Shown one piece after another: positions 1 through 9,278 of a stretch of DNA of 64,000 bases; position 1 is the first letter of the stretch, and the number at the start of each line of letters is the position of its first letter. Source of the DNA: Methanoregulaceae archaeon UBA467 (GTDB taxonomy: Archaea; Halobacteriota; Methanomicrobia; Methanomicrobiales; Methanospirillaceae); NCBI GenBank assembly GCA_002503825.1, contig DASP01000001.1, positions 124,001 through 188,000 of the forward strand. The letters are read 5' to 3'. The translations under genes and the position numbers were made by a program. The notes beneath the pieces are model-generated. The model saw nothing but the letters and a program-made list of their open reading frames with translations, ran no database searches and was not told the DNA's origin.

Positions 1-43
1 AAAAACCGGCCAGACACCAGTTTAGTTGAGTCCCGGCAAAATT

Positions 44-1696
44 TCACTGATCTTTGCCAAACCGGCTGAATATAATATGATAAAGCGAGTAAAACCCGAT
101 GATTGTCGCGGCAACATACGTAAGGATTGCAACAGTGATGACTATCGACGGGATTTCAATAACACTCTCTCTCAGGACAAATGAAGACCCGACGACCATT
201 CCTGCCAGAATGAGGCCGATAAGGACCTTATCGCTCGTCCGGTCAAGTGCCTGCTGGAGCCGCCTGATATCAGTATCGACAATATCGATCTTAATCGTCC
301 CGTTGGAGAGGGACTTGAGCATCCGGTTTAGGTTCCTCGGAGTGTCAAATAACCCGTCTGCAGCTTCTACTACCGCATCGGCCCCTCTTTTAAAGATCTG
401 CTCATACACTGAGCTCTTCCCTGAAAGCCTCTTCATGAAGGTATCGGAGTTATCTATGAAATTAAATTTCGGATCGAGGGTTACCCCCACGTCAAGAACC
501 ATAATAATGACCTTGAGCATGAGCATGAGATTAATCGGTACCTGGATGTGATAATTTCTGAGTATTCTTGTCAGGTCGTTCGCCATCACGGTAAAATCGT
601 ATTGTCCAATCAGGGAACCATCAGCATTGAGCATTGCGGCATAGATCTCGTCGCGCAACTCCTCCCTGGCCTCTTCAGGAATAACCACGCCGAGCCCTTC
701 CATGGCTTTTAAGACCAGCGAGGGGTTCTGGGTAAGAATTGCATTGAGGAGCGCGGTAAACCAGAGTCTTCTTTCAGGCCTGATAATCCCGATAATTCCA
801 AAATCAAGGAAAAACAGGGTCCCGTCACAGGTCACCATAAGATTACCGGGGTGCGGGTCGCCGTGGAAAAAACCATCGTCGAAAATCTGTTTCATGTAGG
901 CATTGAATCCATTAACTGCAATTTTTTTGGGATTTAAACCGGATTCTCTAATTTTACTGACATCATCCACACGCACCCCCGCGATATACTCCATTACAAG
1001 GAGGTACCTGTTGCTGTATTCCCAGAAAATCTTCGGAACCCCGACTCCTTCGACACCCCGCATATTTTTCCGTAAACGTTCTGCATTTTTCCCGTCCTGG
1101 ACAAAATCAAGTTCTTTCCTGATCTGGCTCGCAAAATCATTCACGAGGCCCCGCGGGTTATAAACGCGCCATTCAGGAAATGCGCTCTCTGCGCGGGTGG
1201 CAATGGACTTCAGTATCTGGATATCGGTCTCGATTATATCAGCTATCCCCGGGCGCTGCACCTTAAGGGCAACCACTGTCCCGTCGCTGAGAATTCCCCT
1301 GTGGACCTGGGACAGGGAGGCCGATGCAAGGGGCGTTTCATCAATTTTTATGAAGGTGCCATCCAGTTGCGGGCAGTTCTTCTGAATGACTTCCTGAATA
1401 ACCACATAGGGAAGAGGGTTGGTGCGGTCCTGGAGTTTCTTTAATTCTTCAATCAGGCCAGGCGGCAGGATTTCCTGCCGTGTGCTCATGATCTGGCCGA
1501 ATTTTATATACGTAGGACCGAGTTCCTCGATGGCCATACGCATGCGGGCATATTCACTGGTTACTTCTTCAATCGGGGCATTCCGAAACCCCCGGTAACG
1601 GTGCACACCCGGAAATAATTTCTGAACAATCGAACCAAACTGGTATTTAAAAAGGATATCTGCAATCTGCCAGTAGCGTCGAAATCTGGTAACCAT
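44..1696 (-). CDS. ABC1/UbiB-family protein kinase-like ATPase, membrane-anchored
   Basis: A 550-residue member of the ABC1/AarF/UbiB family. The family signature KFGQ is at residues 65-68, the alanine-rich nucleotide loop ASLSQVH at 126-132, a Lys in VVALKVQRPG near 145, the ExD-type KELDF near 194-198, the catalytic HGDPHPGN at 278-285 and the DFG metal site at 298-300. Two hydrophobic helices near residues 493-510 and 516-543 anchor the C terminus in the membrane. Bacterial and mitochondrial relatives support ubiquinone or isoprenoid-lipid metabolism. A methanogen lacks ubiquinone, so the substrate is unknown; a prenyl lipid role would fit the isoprenoid genes upstream but is inference. 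The gene lies 57 bp downstream of gltX on the same strand. Confidence 0.93.
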   Translation of the reverse strand: MVTRFRRYWQIADILFKYQFGSIVQKLFPGVHRYRGFRNAPIEEVTSEYARMRMAIEELGPTYIKFGQIMSTRQEILPPGLIEELKKLQDRTNPLPYVVIQEVIQKNCPQLDGTFIKIDETPLASASLSQVHRGILSDGTVVALKVQRPGIADIIETDIQILKSIATRAESAFPEWRVYNPRGLVNDFASQIRKELDFVQDGKNAERLRKNMRGVEGVGVPKIFWEYSNRYLLVMEYIAGVRVDDVSKIRESGLNPKKIAVNGFNAYMKQIFDDGFFHGDPHPGNLMVTCDGTLFFLDFGIIGIIRPERRLWFTALLNAILTQNPSLVLKAMEGLGVVIPEEAREELRDEIYAAMLNADGSLIGQYDFTVMANDLTRILRNYHIQVPINLMLMLKVIIMVLDVGVTLDPKFNFIDNSDTFMKRLSGKSSVYEQIFKRGADAVVEAADGLFDTPRNLNRMLKSLSNGTIKIDIVDTDIRRLQQALDRTSDKVLIGLILAGMVVGSSFVLRESVIEIPSIVITVAILTYVAATIIGFYSLYHIIFSRFGKDQ

Positions 1697-1753
1697 GGAA
1701 ACACTCCAGTTATTCCGGAAAAACCGGATTGATAATGCTGTATTTCAGTTAAT

Positions 1754-3442
1754 TTATCTGTGACTGAAATAGGCAATAATACCTTCTGGTTTCACCGCGT
1801 CGATCCTGGCAAAACCAACACGTTCAAACTGGACGACGTTCCCCTCTTCCTTCATGACACCGGGTTCACAAACTCCTTCCAGATCTCCTTCCTGCGTGAG
1901 GAGGCGGCAGGGGATTGCATTCTCTACCGGCAGCCACTGGATAATCTGGGCCTTTGACGCACGCGCTTCAGCCAGTGAATCGCCTGTAAAGACTGCCTGC
2001 GGCTGGTTTCCCGCGGATTCGATCATGATGTTAAAGAGATCTTTTAACCGGATCATGGTTCCGGCATCCTTTATCTCGGATGATGGAACCAGGACCGATT
2101 CGTTGAACGGAAGTGTTCTTGTGCCTTTGTCGTCCTGGCCCGGGTGAAGCAGCGGATGAGCCACCTGACGCGGTGCATCACTGATATGAACCATGACCGG
2201 ATCAGGAACAAAGAAATACCGGTTTGAGACGGGATCGATGATATTCTTGTTCTGTGCATACAGGTTTTCCCATGAGAATGAAATGTCGGTGTCGCCTACC
2301 CCGATATCCATGACCGCATCACGGACGGCTTCCGGCTTTATGCCCCTTCGTGCAAAGGCGCGAAGGGTCCCGAGGCGTATATCGTCCCAGCCATGGTAGA
2401 CACCCGACCTGATCCCTTCACGCATCTGTGATGTGGACAACACCACGCCCTCTATACCCATTCGTCCGTAATGCCGGTAAACAGGGACATCCCATCCGAA
2501 ATAATCAAAAATATAGCGCTGCCGGCGCGTGTTTGCAATATGGTCCTTACCCCTGATCACATGGGTTATCCCGAGGAGGTGATCGTCCACCGCAACGGAA
2601 AAATTCATGAGCGGGTACACCGTTGCTTCAATTCTTGGATGCGGCGGAGAGTTCAGGATCCTGAATGCAGGGTAATCCCTCATCGCGGGGTCGGGATGGT
2701 CAAGATCGGTCCTGACCCGGACTGAGGCCGAACCCTCGTAAAATTCGCCTCCAAGCATCTTTTCCCATGATTCAAGGTTATCCTCGATCTCTGCCGACCG
2801 ACAGGGACACGCGGTTTTTGCCTGCTTTAATTCCCTGAACATTTCATTATCGCAGGTACACACGTACGCGCCGCCGCGTTCTATCAGTTCTCTCCCATAT
2901 TTGTAATAAAGATCAAACCGGTCGCTCTGGTATACGATATCGGTAATATTCAGTCCCAGCCAGCCGATATCTTCCTGTACCATCCTGTAGGCCTCGGGAT
3001 CCACCCTTTTTGGATCTGTATCCTCTATCCTCAGAACATACCTGCCGCCGTACCTGCGGACATAGGCATCATTGAGGACGGCAGCACGTGCATGGCCGAG
3101 GTGAAGCGGGCCGCTCGGATTTGGAGCAAACCTCATCACCACGCCGGATTCAGCTTTTTCAAGCGGGGGAAGTTCTTTGATATGTACCCGCGGCCTGGCC
3201 ATCTCTTCAACAACATCAGGCGCAAGTTCCTGCAGCCGTATCTCCCGCTCCTCGTGTGACATCCCTTCCACTTCGGCCAGCACCCCGCCAAGGAGCGGCC
3301 CTATCTCTTTTGCACGTGTTCGTAATTCGGGATATTTTCCCATGACCATCCCGATAACGGTTCCACTCTTGGGAACACCGTGATGCTTGACTGCATTCTG
3401 AAGAGAAAAGATTAAAATGATTCGTTTGAGATCCTCATCCAT
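1754..3442 (-). CDS. gltX: Glutamyl-tRNA synthetase (archaeal GluRS)
   Basis: Charges tRNA with glutamate in the cytoplasm. In archaea the same enzyme usually also supplies Glu-tRNA(Gln) for transamidation. The class I HIGH motif reads HLGH at 114-117 within PNPSGPLHLGHAR, and the KMSKS equivalent is LSTSQ at 335-339, the archaeal/eukaryotic GlnRS-like form. A CxC pair at 195/197 and another at 212/214 may bind zinc. An N-terminal extension of about 100 residues precedes the catalytic core, normal for archaeal GluRS, and the C terminus is the beta-barrel anticodon domain. The gene follows the prenyl synthase gene with a 1-nt gap, so it is probably translated from the same message. Confidence 0.97.
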   Translation of the reverse strand: MDEDLKRIILIFSLQNAVKHHGVPKSGTVIGMVMGKYPELRTRAKEIGPLLGGVLAEVEGMSHEEREIRLQELAPDVVEEMARPRVHIKELPPLEKAESGVVMRFAPNPSGPLHLGHARAAVLNDAYVRRYGGRYVLRIEDTDPKRVDPEAYRMVQEDIGWLGLNITDIVYQSDRFDLYYKYGRELIERGGAYVCTCDNEMFRELKQAKTACPCRSAEIEDNLESWEKMLGGEFYEGSASVRVRTDLDHPDPAMRDYPAFRILNSPPHPRIEATVYPLMNFSVAVDDHLLGITHVIRGKDHIANTRRQRYIFDYFGWDVPVYRHYGRMGIEGVVLSTSQMREGIRSGVYHGWDDIRLGTLRAFARRGIKPEAVRDAVMDIGVGDTDISFSWENLYAQNKNIIDPVSNRYFFVPDPVMVHISDAPRQVAHPLLHPGQDDKGTRTLPFNESVLVPSSEIKDAGTMIRLKDLFNIMIESAGNQPQAVFTGDSLAEARASKAQIIQWLPVENAIPCRLLTQEGDLEGVCEPGVMKEEGNVVQFERVGFARIDAVKPEGIIAYFSHR

Positions 3443-3443
3443 T

Positions 3444-4406
3444 TCAGAATCTCCGGGTGATAAAGAAGTCCCCGATCTCGACCAGAAGAGCTTTTTCGAT
3501 TGATTCCGGCAGTATTGATATGCGTCTCTGCCCTTTTAAGACCAGTTCCCGTGCGACATCCTTCACCGCAGAAATGATCCCTGCACGTTCCAGTTTTTCG
3601 ATCACTTCATCGATCTCACTGTCCGTCAGTTCACAACGGTACGGCGAGAGGTCGATGCCCTGTTCACGTGCCATAATGTTTATCAGCGTCTGTTTGCCTT
3701 CCCTTAAGTCAGACGCGCGGTCTTTGCCGCTTATCTCAGGACTCGCGACAAGGTCGATGATATCATCCTGGATCTGGAATGCCATCCCGATACTCTGTCC
3801 GTAATGGTACAGCGCATCTACATACGAGGGGTTCCCTCCGGCAAGAATCGCCCCGATACCTGCGGAAGCAGCATAAAGGGCGCCGGTCTTTTTTGAGACC
3901 ATTGCAAGGTATTCACCCTCGGACACATCATCCCTTTCTTCAAATGACATGTCCAGGTGCTGTCCTTCGCAGATCTCAACGCAGGTCCGTGCAAGCATGG
4001 AGACTGCCCGTACCTTGGCATTATCGGGAGCGTCAGACATGCAGATAAATTCAAATGCACTGGCATAGAGCACATCACCAGCCAGAATGGCGGTGGAGTC
4101 GTCCCATACGGTATGGACCGTGGGGACTCCCCGCCTCACGGTATCTCCGTCCATTATATCGTCATGGATCAGGGTGAAACTGTGAGTAAGTTCAAGTGCA
4201 AGCGCTGCCGGCACCACATCAATCGAGCTTCCTTTTTTTACTGCATCGGCTGCCAGTAAAACAACGGCAGGCCTGAGACGTTTGCCTCCTGCAAGAAGCA
4301 GATGAGCACTTGCTTTTCCAAGATCATCACATGCTGCACCAAAATACCGGTCAATAGCCTTGTCTACATTCAGGGCCGTTTTTTCGATATATTCTGTCAG
4401 ATCCAT
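3444..4406 (-). CDS. idsA: Short-chain polyprenyl diphosphate synthase (farnesyl/geranylgeranyl type)
   Basis: A trans-prenyltransferase of 320 residues that condenses IPP onto allylic diphosphates, giving the C20 chains of archaeal membrane lipids. The first aspartate-rich motif DDIMD is at 82-86 (followed by GDTVRRG) and the second, DDIID, sits within FQIQDDIIDL. The fifth residue before the first motif is Phe77, a chain-length position in type I archaeal GGPP synthases, which favours a C15/C20 product; the exact length cannot be read from sequence. The gene lies 12 bp after the RNase J gene and 1 nt before gltX, in the isoprenoid block. Confidence 0.95.
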   Translation of the reverse strand: MDLTEYIEKTALNVDKAIDRYFGAACDDLGKASAHLLLAGGKRLRPAVVLLAADAVKKGSSIDVVPAALALELTHSFTLIHDDIMDGDTVRRGVPTVHTVWDDSTAILAGDVLYASAFEFICMSDAPDNAKVRAVSMLARTCVEICEGQHLDMSFEERDDVSEGEYLAMVSKKTGALYAASAGIGAILAGGNPSYVDALYHYGQSIGMAFQIQDDIIDLVASPEISGKDRASDLREGKQTLINIMAREQGIDLSPYRCELTDSEIDEVIEKLERAGIISAVKDVARELVLKGQRRISILPESIEKALLVEIGDFFITRRF

Positions 4407-4418
4407 CAGATTATCCCT

Positions 4419-5756
4419 CTAATTCAGTTTGAGTCTCTGTCCGTTGCACATTATATGAACGTCGTTGTGCAGTGTATAACCGCACTCTTCAGCAAATTCG
4501 GCATATCCGGATATCATCCTGATATGGCCGTGAGCAGGAATGATATGCTGCGGGTTGAGGAGGTGGACGAATTCATAGTGATCCTCGCGGTAGGCGTGAC
4601 CACTCACATGGAGATCGGGAAACACACGTGCTCCCGCCATTCGCATATGGGCCTCTATCATGTACCGCTGGCCGACATTCATGGGGTTCGGGATGACCTT
4701 TGCACTGAATATGACCTTATCGCCTTTTTCAATCTTGTAGGGGGTATCACCTAAGGATAAACGGGTGAGAATGGAACCTGGTTCACCCTGGTGTCCCGTG
4801 ACGATCGGCATGAACTTCTCCTTGCCCATCTTCATCATTCTCCTCATCGTGCGGTCAACAGTACGCCGGTTTCCAAACATGCTGATAGTATCAGGAAAGG
4901 CAACCAGCTTCATCTGCTCTGCCGTGGAGCTGTACCGCTCCATAGACCTTCCAAGCAGCACCGGTTTTCTGCCGATTTCGTGTGCACACTCTGCAATCGT
5001 CTTGACCCTTGCGATATGCGATGAAAAAGTACTGACGATAATAGCGTTTTTATCATCCTCGTAACTTGTAATAGTGTCCCTGACCATATCACGGGCAATT
5101 CTCTCGCTTGGTGCCCTTCCCCGGTTGTCGATATAGGTGCTCTCCACGATCAAAGCCAGCACACCTTCCTTGCCGATCTGGCGCAGTCGTTCGAAGTCCG
5201 GCGGATCTCCGATGACAGGTGTCCGGTCAAGTTTGTAGTCACAGGCATACACTATCGCCCCGTGGGGGGTATGGAGCACGGCGGTCACCGTGTCGATTAT
5301 ACTGTGCTGCATCCTGACAAATTCGAGCGTAAGGTGCTGGGAAAGAGTATAGCGTTGTCCTGCCTTCAGAGCGAAAAGTTTGTTATTAACGCCGAATTTT
5401 TGTTCGCCGGCGATTTGCTGCCTTATAAGCTCTGTGGTATACGGGGTGCTGATGATTGGCGCGTTGTACCGGTGGGCCAGTTTTGGGATAGCCCCGATAT
5501 GATCAAGATGCCCGTGCGAACAGACAATCGCTTTCACACTCCCTTCCACCGTATTCATCATCGTATCGTCGGGGATAGCTTTCATCTGGATAAGGTCCAG
5601 CGAATGCATATTTTCGACTTCGGCTTCTTCATGGATCATCACCTGGTCCAGGCGGAGCCCCATATCAAAAATCACTATCTCTTTTCCGCAGCGGACTGCA
5701 GTCATATTTCTCCCGACTTCGTCATAACCGCCCACTGCAATTATTTCAATATCCAT
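4419..5756 (-). CDS. rnj: Archaeal RNase J (beta-CASP metallo-beta-lactamase ribonuclease)
   Basis: A 445-residue beta-CASP ribonuclease. The metal ligands are in SHGHLDH at residues 80-86, an early Asp is in IVIFDMGLRLD (about 28-37), and the C-terminal motifs include the GHQGEPGS segment and HVSGHAYREDH; HIIPAHGHIRM lies near the end. Archaeal RNase J enzymes of this length are 5'-to-3' exonucleases in RNA turnover. No N-terminal KH domains are present, so it is not the CPSF/aCPSF1 type. It overlaps the upstream isomerase gene by 11 nt and sits inside the isoprenoid operon, a recurrent arrangement in methanogens as far as I recall. Confidence 0.95.
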   Translation of the reverse strand: MDIEIIAVGGYDEVGRNMTAVRCGKEIVIFDMGLRLDQVMIHEEAEVENMHSLDLIQMKAIPDDTMMNTVEGSVKAIVCSHGHLDHIGAIPKLAHRYNAPIISTPYTTELIRQQIAGEQKFGVNNKLFALKAGQRYTLSQHLTLEFVRMQHSIIDTVTAVLHTPHGAIVYACDYKLDRTPVIGDPPDFERLRQIGKEGVLALIVESTYIDNRGRAPSERIARDMVRDTITSYEDDKNAIIVSTFSSHIARVKTIAECAHEIGRKPVLLGRSMERYSSTAEQMKLVAFPDTISMFGNRRTVDRTMRRMMKMGKEKFMPIVTGHQGEPGSILTRLSLGDTPYKIEKGDKVIFSAKVIPNPMNVGQRYMIEAHMRMAGARVFPDLHVSGHAYREDHYEFVHLLNPQHIIPAHGHIRMISGYAEFAEECGYTLHNDVHIMCNGQRLKLN

Positions 5757-6837
5757 TATATTCCTCCATTAAACTGTTGAGTATCTCCCGGGTCCTCCCC
5801 GTGATATACAACTTTGCTGATTTGAGATCCGCTATCCTGCCGGATCCCGTAAGAAACATCGCCACCGTCAATTCCTGGGTGTATGTCTCAATAGTCTCAA
5901 ATAATTCGTCTTCCCCGTGAAGCGCCGGTTTGAGGAGCGGCAGGGCCATTCCACAAAGATCTGCCCCTAATGCTACCGCTTTTGCAATGTCAAGTCCGTT
6001 CCGGAGGCCACCCGTGGCGATGACCGGACCTCCGGTGCTGGCTACCTCGCAGAGACTGACTACCGAGGGTATACCCCAGTCCGCAAACCTGTTGCTGCGC
6101 GAAATAAGTTTTTTGTCGTCCGGATTTTTACTTTCCAGAGCCCTTATACCTTCAATAGCGGCCCAGGATGTCCCACCCCAGCCGCCGGTATCTATGGCTT
6201 TTGCACCTGCGCCCCAGGCAAGGCGGGCTGTATCTGCAGATATTCCACTCCCGGTCTCCTTAACGATAACAGGGTATGAAAAGTCATTGCACAACTCGGT
6301 CAGCGCCTGAAGACATCCGGACGCATCATGGTCCCCTTCGGGCTGGATTGCTTCCTGAAGGAAGTTCAGGTGAACTGCCAGCGCATCGGCTTCTATCATG
6401 GACACCGCACGTTCTGCCCACTCGATCCCGTGGTCTCTCAGTTGCACGATACCAAGATTTGCCACGATGAATGCATCAGGCGCCTCATCTCTAACAACCG
6501 AATACGTATCCTCGAGTTCAGGATTCTCAAGGGCCGCCCTCTGGGATCCTACGCCAAAACCGATCCCAAAATGCCCTGCGGCTTTGGCAAGCAGCCTGTT
6601 TACTTCCCGGGTCCCGGGATGGCCGCCTGTCATCGCTGCAATGAAAAGTGGCGACTGTAACCGGTGGCCGAGGAAACGAATACCTGTGTCTACAGATGAC
6701 AGGTTATGGTCCGGAAGAGCACAATGAACAAGGTGAACATCTGAAAATCCGGAAAAACCGTGCTCTACCTCTTCTTCAAGACATATCCTCAGGTGATCAA
6801 GCTTGCGTGACGAGGTGAACCGTGTTTTTTCTGTCAT
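5746..6837 (-). CDS. fni: Type 2 isopentenyl-diphosphate delta-isomerase (FMN-dependent)
   Basis: Interconverts IPP and DMAPP with reduced FMN. The 363-residue TIM-barrel shows the expected segments: SSRKLDHL near the N terminus, AAMTGG near residue 69, GVGSQRAALENPE, an NLG strand, the HLNFLQE motif with its catalytic-region Gln/Glu, KETGSGIS, the DTGGWGGTSW phosphate/FMN region, and the terminal IATGGLRNGLDIAKA binding loop. It belongs to the archaeal mevalonate route together with the two kinases immediately upstream. Its start overlaps the end of the isopentenyl phosphate kinase gene by 4 nt, pointing to translational coupling. Confidence 0.96.
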   Translation of the reverse strand: MTEKTRFTSSRKLDHLRICLEEEVEHGFSGFSDVHLVHCALPDHNLSSVDTGIRFLGHRLQSPLFIAAMTGGHPGTREVNRLLAKAAGHFGIGFGVGSQRAALENPELEDTYSVVRDEAPDAFIVANLGIVQLRDHGIEWAERAVSMIEADALAVHLNFLQEAIQPEGDHDASGCLQALTELCNDFSYPVIVKETGSGISADTARLAWGAGAKAIDTGGWGGTSWAAIEGIRALESKNPDDKKLISRSNRFADWGIPSVVSLCEVASTGGPVIATGGLRNGLDIAKAVALGADLCGMALPLLKPALHGEDELFETIETYTQELTVAMFLTGSGRIADLKSAKLYITGRTREILNSLMEEYNGY

Positions 6838-7595
6838 TTCTTCTCTCCCCTGACGATGGTTCCGCCATGCGGCCGGCCGTCAAAAAAGTCACCGAGACGT
6901 GAAACATGGAAGATATGCGAAGATACGCCATGGCGCGCAAGTTCCAGCAGTTCACCGATCTTCCCTTTCATTCCACCGGTAACATCAGTATGTGCTGATT
7001 CCCCGATCCGGACTGAATCCATCATCTCAGGTGTAATTTCCGGAACTACCAGGTCACCGTCAAGAAGTCCGGGCACATCGGTTGCAAGACCGATCTTTTC
7101 CACGCCCATGCGGGCACCCAGATAACTCACAAGCTGGTCGCCTGAAACGATACACGCCCCCCGTGTGCTGTCCATTACAACATCGCCGTGGAGCACAGGG
7201 ACGATCCCCAGTTCACTCATCCGTTCAAGATGCCGGAAAGGAAAGTTAACCAGCCGCCCGTTATCGGCAAAACCGCCTGCCAGGGGTGAAATACCGACCG
7301 CTTCGGTTCCTTCCCCGCGCAGGGCGGTGACAATCGTATCGTTTAAGTGCCGCACCGCCTGATGGGTGACATAAACCCCTTCGCGGTTCTCCACGTTCAC
7401 TCCCGACCGGATATGATACCGGTGTGCCTCGGGATGTCCGCATGAACCGGCACCATGCACGATTAAAAGAGAACCGGGATTATATTCCGATATCTGTCGT
7501 GAAATAAACCTTATACGGTCGAAATCGATGGCACATTCTCCTGCTTTATCAGTAATGACGCTTCCGCCCAGCTTGAGGAGAACTTTTTCAGACAT
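6834..7595 (-). CDS. Isopentenyl phosphate kinase
   Basis: An amino-acid-kinase-fold enzyme of 253 residues that phosphorylates isopentenyl phosphate to IPP, the last kinase step of the archaeal mevalonate pathway. Lys8 in LLKLGGSVITDK, the glycine-rich VHGAGSCGH at 47-54 and the conserved His54 distinguish this family from ordinary acetylglutamate or uridylate kinases. ATDVPGLLDG and TGGMKGK near the C terminus complete the nucleotide site. The start overlaps the mevalonate kinase stop by 8 nt. The neighbours on both sides act on the same pathway, which makes the assignment firm. Confidence 0.95.
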   Translation of the reverse strand: MSEKVLLKLGGSVITDKAGECAIDFDRIRFISRQISEYNPGSLLIVHGAGSCGHPEAHRYHIRSGVNVENREGVYVTHQAVRHLNDTIVTALRGEGTEAVGISPLAGGFADNGRLVNFPFRHLERMSELGIVPVLHGDVVMDSTRGACIVSGDQLVSYLGARMGVEKIGLATDVPGLLDGDLVVPEITPEMMDSVRIGESAHTDVTGGMKGKIGELLELARHGVSSHIFHVSRLGDFFDGRPHGGTIVRGEKK

Positions 7596-8457
7596 CTTTT
7601 TCCTTTCTTACGCCGTCGGTGTCGATGGTCGTAATAAATGCGCGTGCATCACATGCCTCTATTGCCCCTGCAACACGACTTTTCAGGTGCTTGGGACAGA
7701 GCGCAACCATGCAGCCTCCGCCCCCGGCTCCGGTGAGCTTTGCTCCGTATGCACCGGCAGACCGTGCAGCAATGACAAGTTTTGAAAGTGCGGGATGCCC
7801 CACACCCAGCACCTCGAGGAGCGCATGGTTCATATTCATCAGTTTTCCCATTTGATGCGGATTGTTGAAATGGTGCATTGCCGAAAGCGTGACGGCCCCT
7901 ATCGCTTCAAGGACCGGATCGCAAATTTCCGCGTCTTTTTTCTTCAAATCCGCAACCATTTCAACCATTTTCGACGTATTATGTGATACCAGTGTGTTTC
8001 CGATCACCATCTGGAAGTTATACGGGGCCAGACGTCGCCTTGCAGTCCCCTTGATAAAGACCAGTCCGCCAAACGCCGATACCGATGTGTCAGTAGGGCT
8101 TGCTCTTCCCTTCTGCACCTTCTTCTCAATTGCAAATGCCATATTCGCAATCTCTTCCAATGAGTGTTTCTTTCCAAACTCATCATTTATCGCAGATAGT
8201 GTTGCCACGGTCACCGCAGCGGACGACCCGAGACCCGATGAACTGGGGAGCTGGGAGTTAACATATACACTCCCTTTCACCCCCATCTCATCAAAGCAAC
8301 TATCTATGTAAGGGGATTTTGCATGATGCGCAACCCTGCTTTTCCGTACAGTGACAAAAACCCGGGGTTTGATTGCCATTGCGATACCGGGCTTGCCGTA
8401 CACAACCGCGTGCTCCCCGAAGAGAAACACTTTTCCTGGTGCGCTCCATGTCGCCAC
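7588..8457 (-). CDS. mvk: Mevalonate kinase
   Basis: A GHMP kinase of 289 residues that phosphorylates mevalonate. The N-terminal SAPGKVFLFGEHAVVYGKP motif is typical of mevalonate kinases, the ATP loop PSSSGLGSSA is at 71-80, and the third GHMP motif KLTGAGGGGCMVAL is near the C terminus. It heads a block followed by isopentenyl phosphate kinase and the type 2 isomerase. No HMG-CoA reductase, phosphomevalonate dehydratase or decarboxylase is in the window, so the pathway is only partly seen here. Its start is 1 nt after the MEMO gene. Confidence 0.96.
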   Translation of the reverse strand: MATWSAPGKVFLFGEHAVVYGKPGIAMAIKPRVFVTVRKSRVAHHAKSPYIDSCFDEMGVKGSVYVNSQLPSSSGLGSSAAVTVATLSAINDEFGKKHSLEEIANMAFAIEKKVQKGRASPTDTSVSAFGGLVFIKGTARRRLAPYNFQMVIGNTLVSHNTSKMVEMVADLKKKDAEICDPVLEAIGAVTLSAMHHFNNPHQMGKLMNMNHALLEVLGVGHPALSKLVIAARSAGAYGAKLTGAGGGGCMVALCPKHLKSRVAGAIEACDARAFITTIDTDGVRKEKDV

Positions 8458-8458
8458 C

Positions 8459-9247
8459 CTACATCACCGCAATAGCCGCATATCCCACAACGGTTGTGTC
8501 TCCTGTGACATCCCCGCTCGTGGCATACCGGATAAGCTGCGATTTTGTCGCTCCGAGACCCTGGCAGACCAGGCACATTGTGGCTATTGGTCCAAATCCG
8601 CATGCCGTCACCCCGCGCATTGCAAGGCGCCGGTAGAATTCAGTGACGTTAAGATCGCTGAGTGCCTCAATGGCGTACCGGTCGTCAGTCCTTGCTTTCT
8701 CGATCGGGACATAGTGCGAGAAATCGGATGATGCAACAATTCTCACATTCCTGCCCGTCCGTTTTACCGCATCAAGGATCAGTTCAGAAAGGATTTCGGC
8801 ACTCTGTAAATCCTGATCTCCCATCAGGACCGGGACCATCCGGGCCCTCGGAAACCTGTATTTAATAAACGGGATCTGGACTTCAAGTGAATTGTCCGGC
8901 TGCTGGTGTGACACTTCATCTGCCTCGAGATCGATGGCAGTCGCAAGATCCGTATCGTTATCCACGATACCAAGCGGGGTCTCCCATGGCAGATGCGAAA
9001 CAGATGTAACGTATCCACTATGACTTGGCCCAATAATGATGAAGGTCCCGTCGAACGATTCAGGAATAGTGCTGAAAGCCCATGCTGAAATTTCCCCGGA
9101 ATACGGGTATCCTGCATGGGGGGATACAATGCCTTTCGCATCAATCCCGGTCTGCTTCTTCTGGAAATAATTTTCCAGCAGCTGTTCCAGATGATTCGGG
9201 TCCCTCGGATAGAACATGCCGGCGACAGCGCATGTACGAATCTTCAT
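8459..9247 (-). CDS. MEMO1-family protein (AmmeMemoRadiSam system protein B)
   Basis: A 262-residue member of the MEMO family, with the nonheme-iron dioxygenase-like fold of the LigB class. Visible family motifs are AGMFYPRDP near the N terminus, SPHAGYPYSGE with His44, IIGPSHSGYV, EHQ-type segments ending in QQPDNSLEVQIPFIKY, and SDFSHY. The biochemical role in archaea is not established; in many genomes the gene lies with AMMECR1 and radical SAM partners, neither of which is here. Its fixed position between rps2 and mevalonate kinase is a conserved euryarchaeal neighbourhood and does not by itself reveal function. Confidence 0.93.
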   Translation of the reverse strand: MKIRTCAVAGMFYPRDPNHLEQLLENYFQKKQTGIDAKGIVSPHAGYPYSGEISAWAFSTIPESFDGTFIIIGPSHSGYVTSVSHLPWETPLGIVDNDTDLATAIDLEADEVSHQQPDNSLEVQIPFIKYRFPRARMVPVLMGDQDLQSAEILSELILDAVKRTGRNVRIVASSDFSHYVPIEKARTDDRYAIEALSDLNVTEFYRRLAMRGVTACGFGPIATMCLVCQGLGATKSQLIRYATSGDVTGDTTVVGYAAIAVM

Positions 9248-9278
9248 CGGATAATCCCTCTATTACTCTCTGATATAT

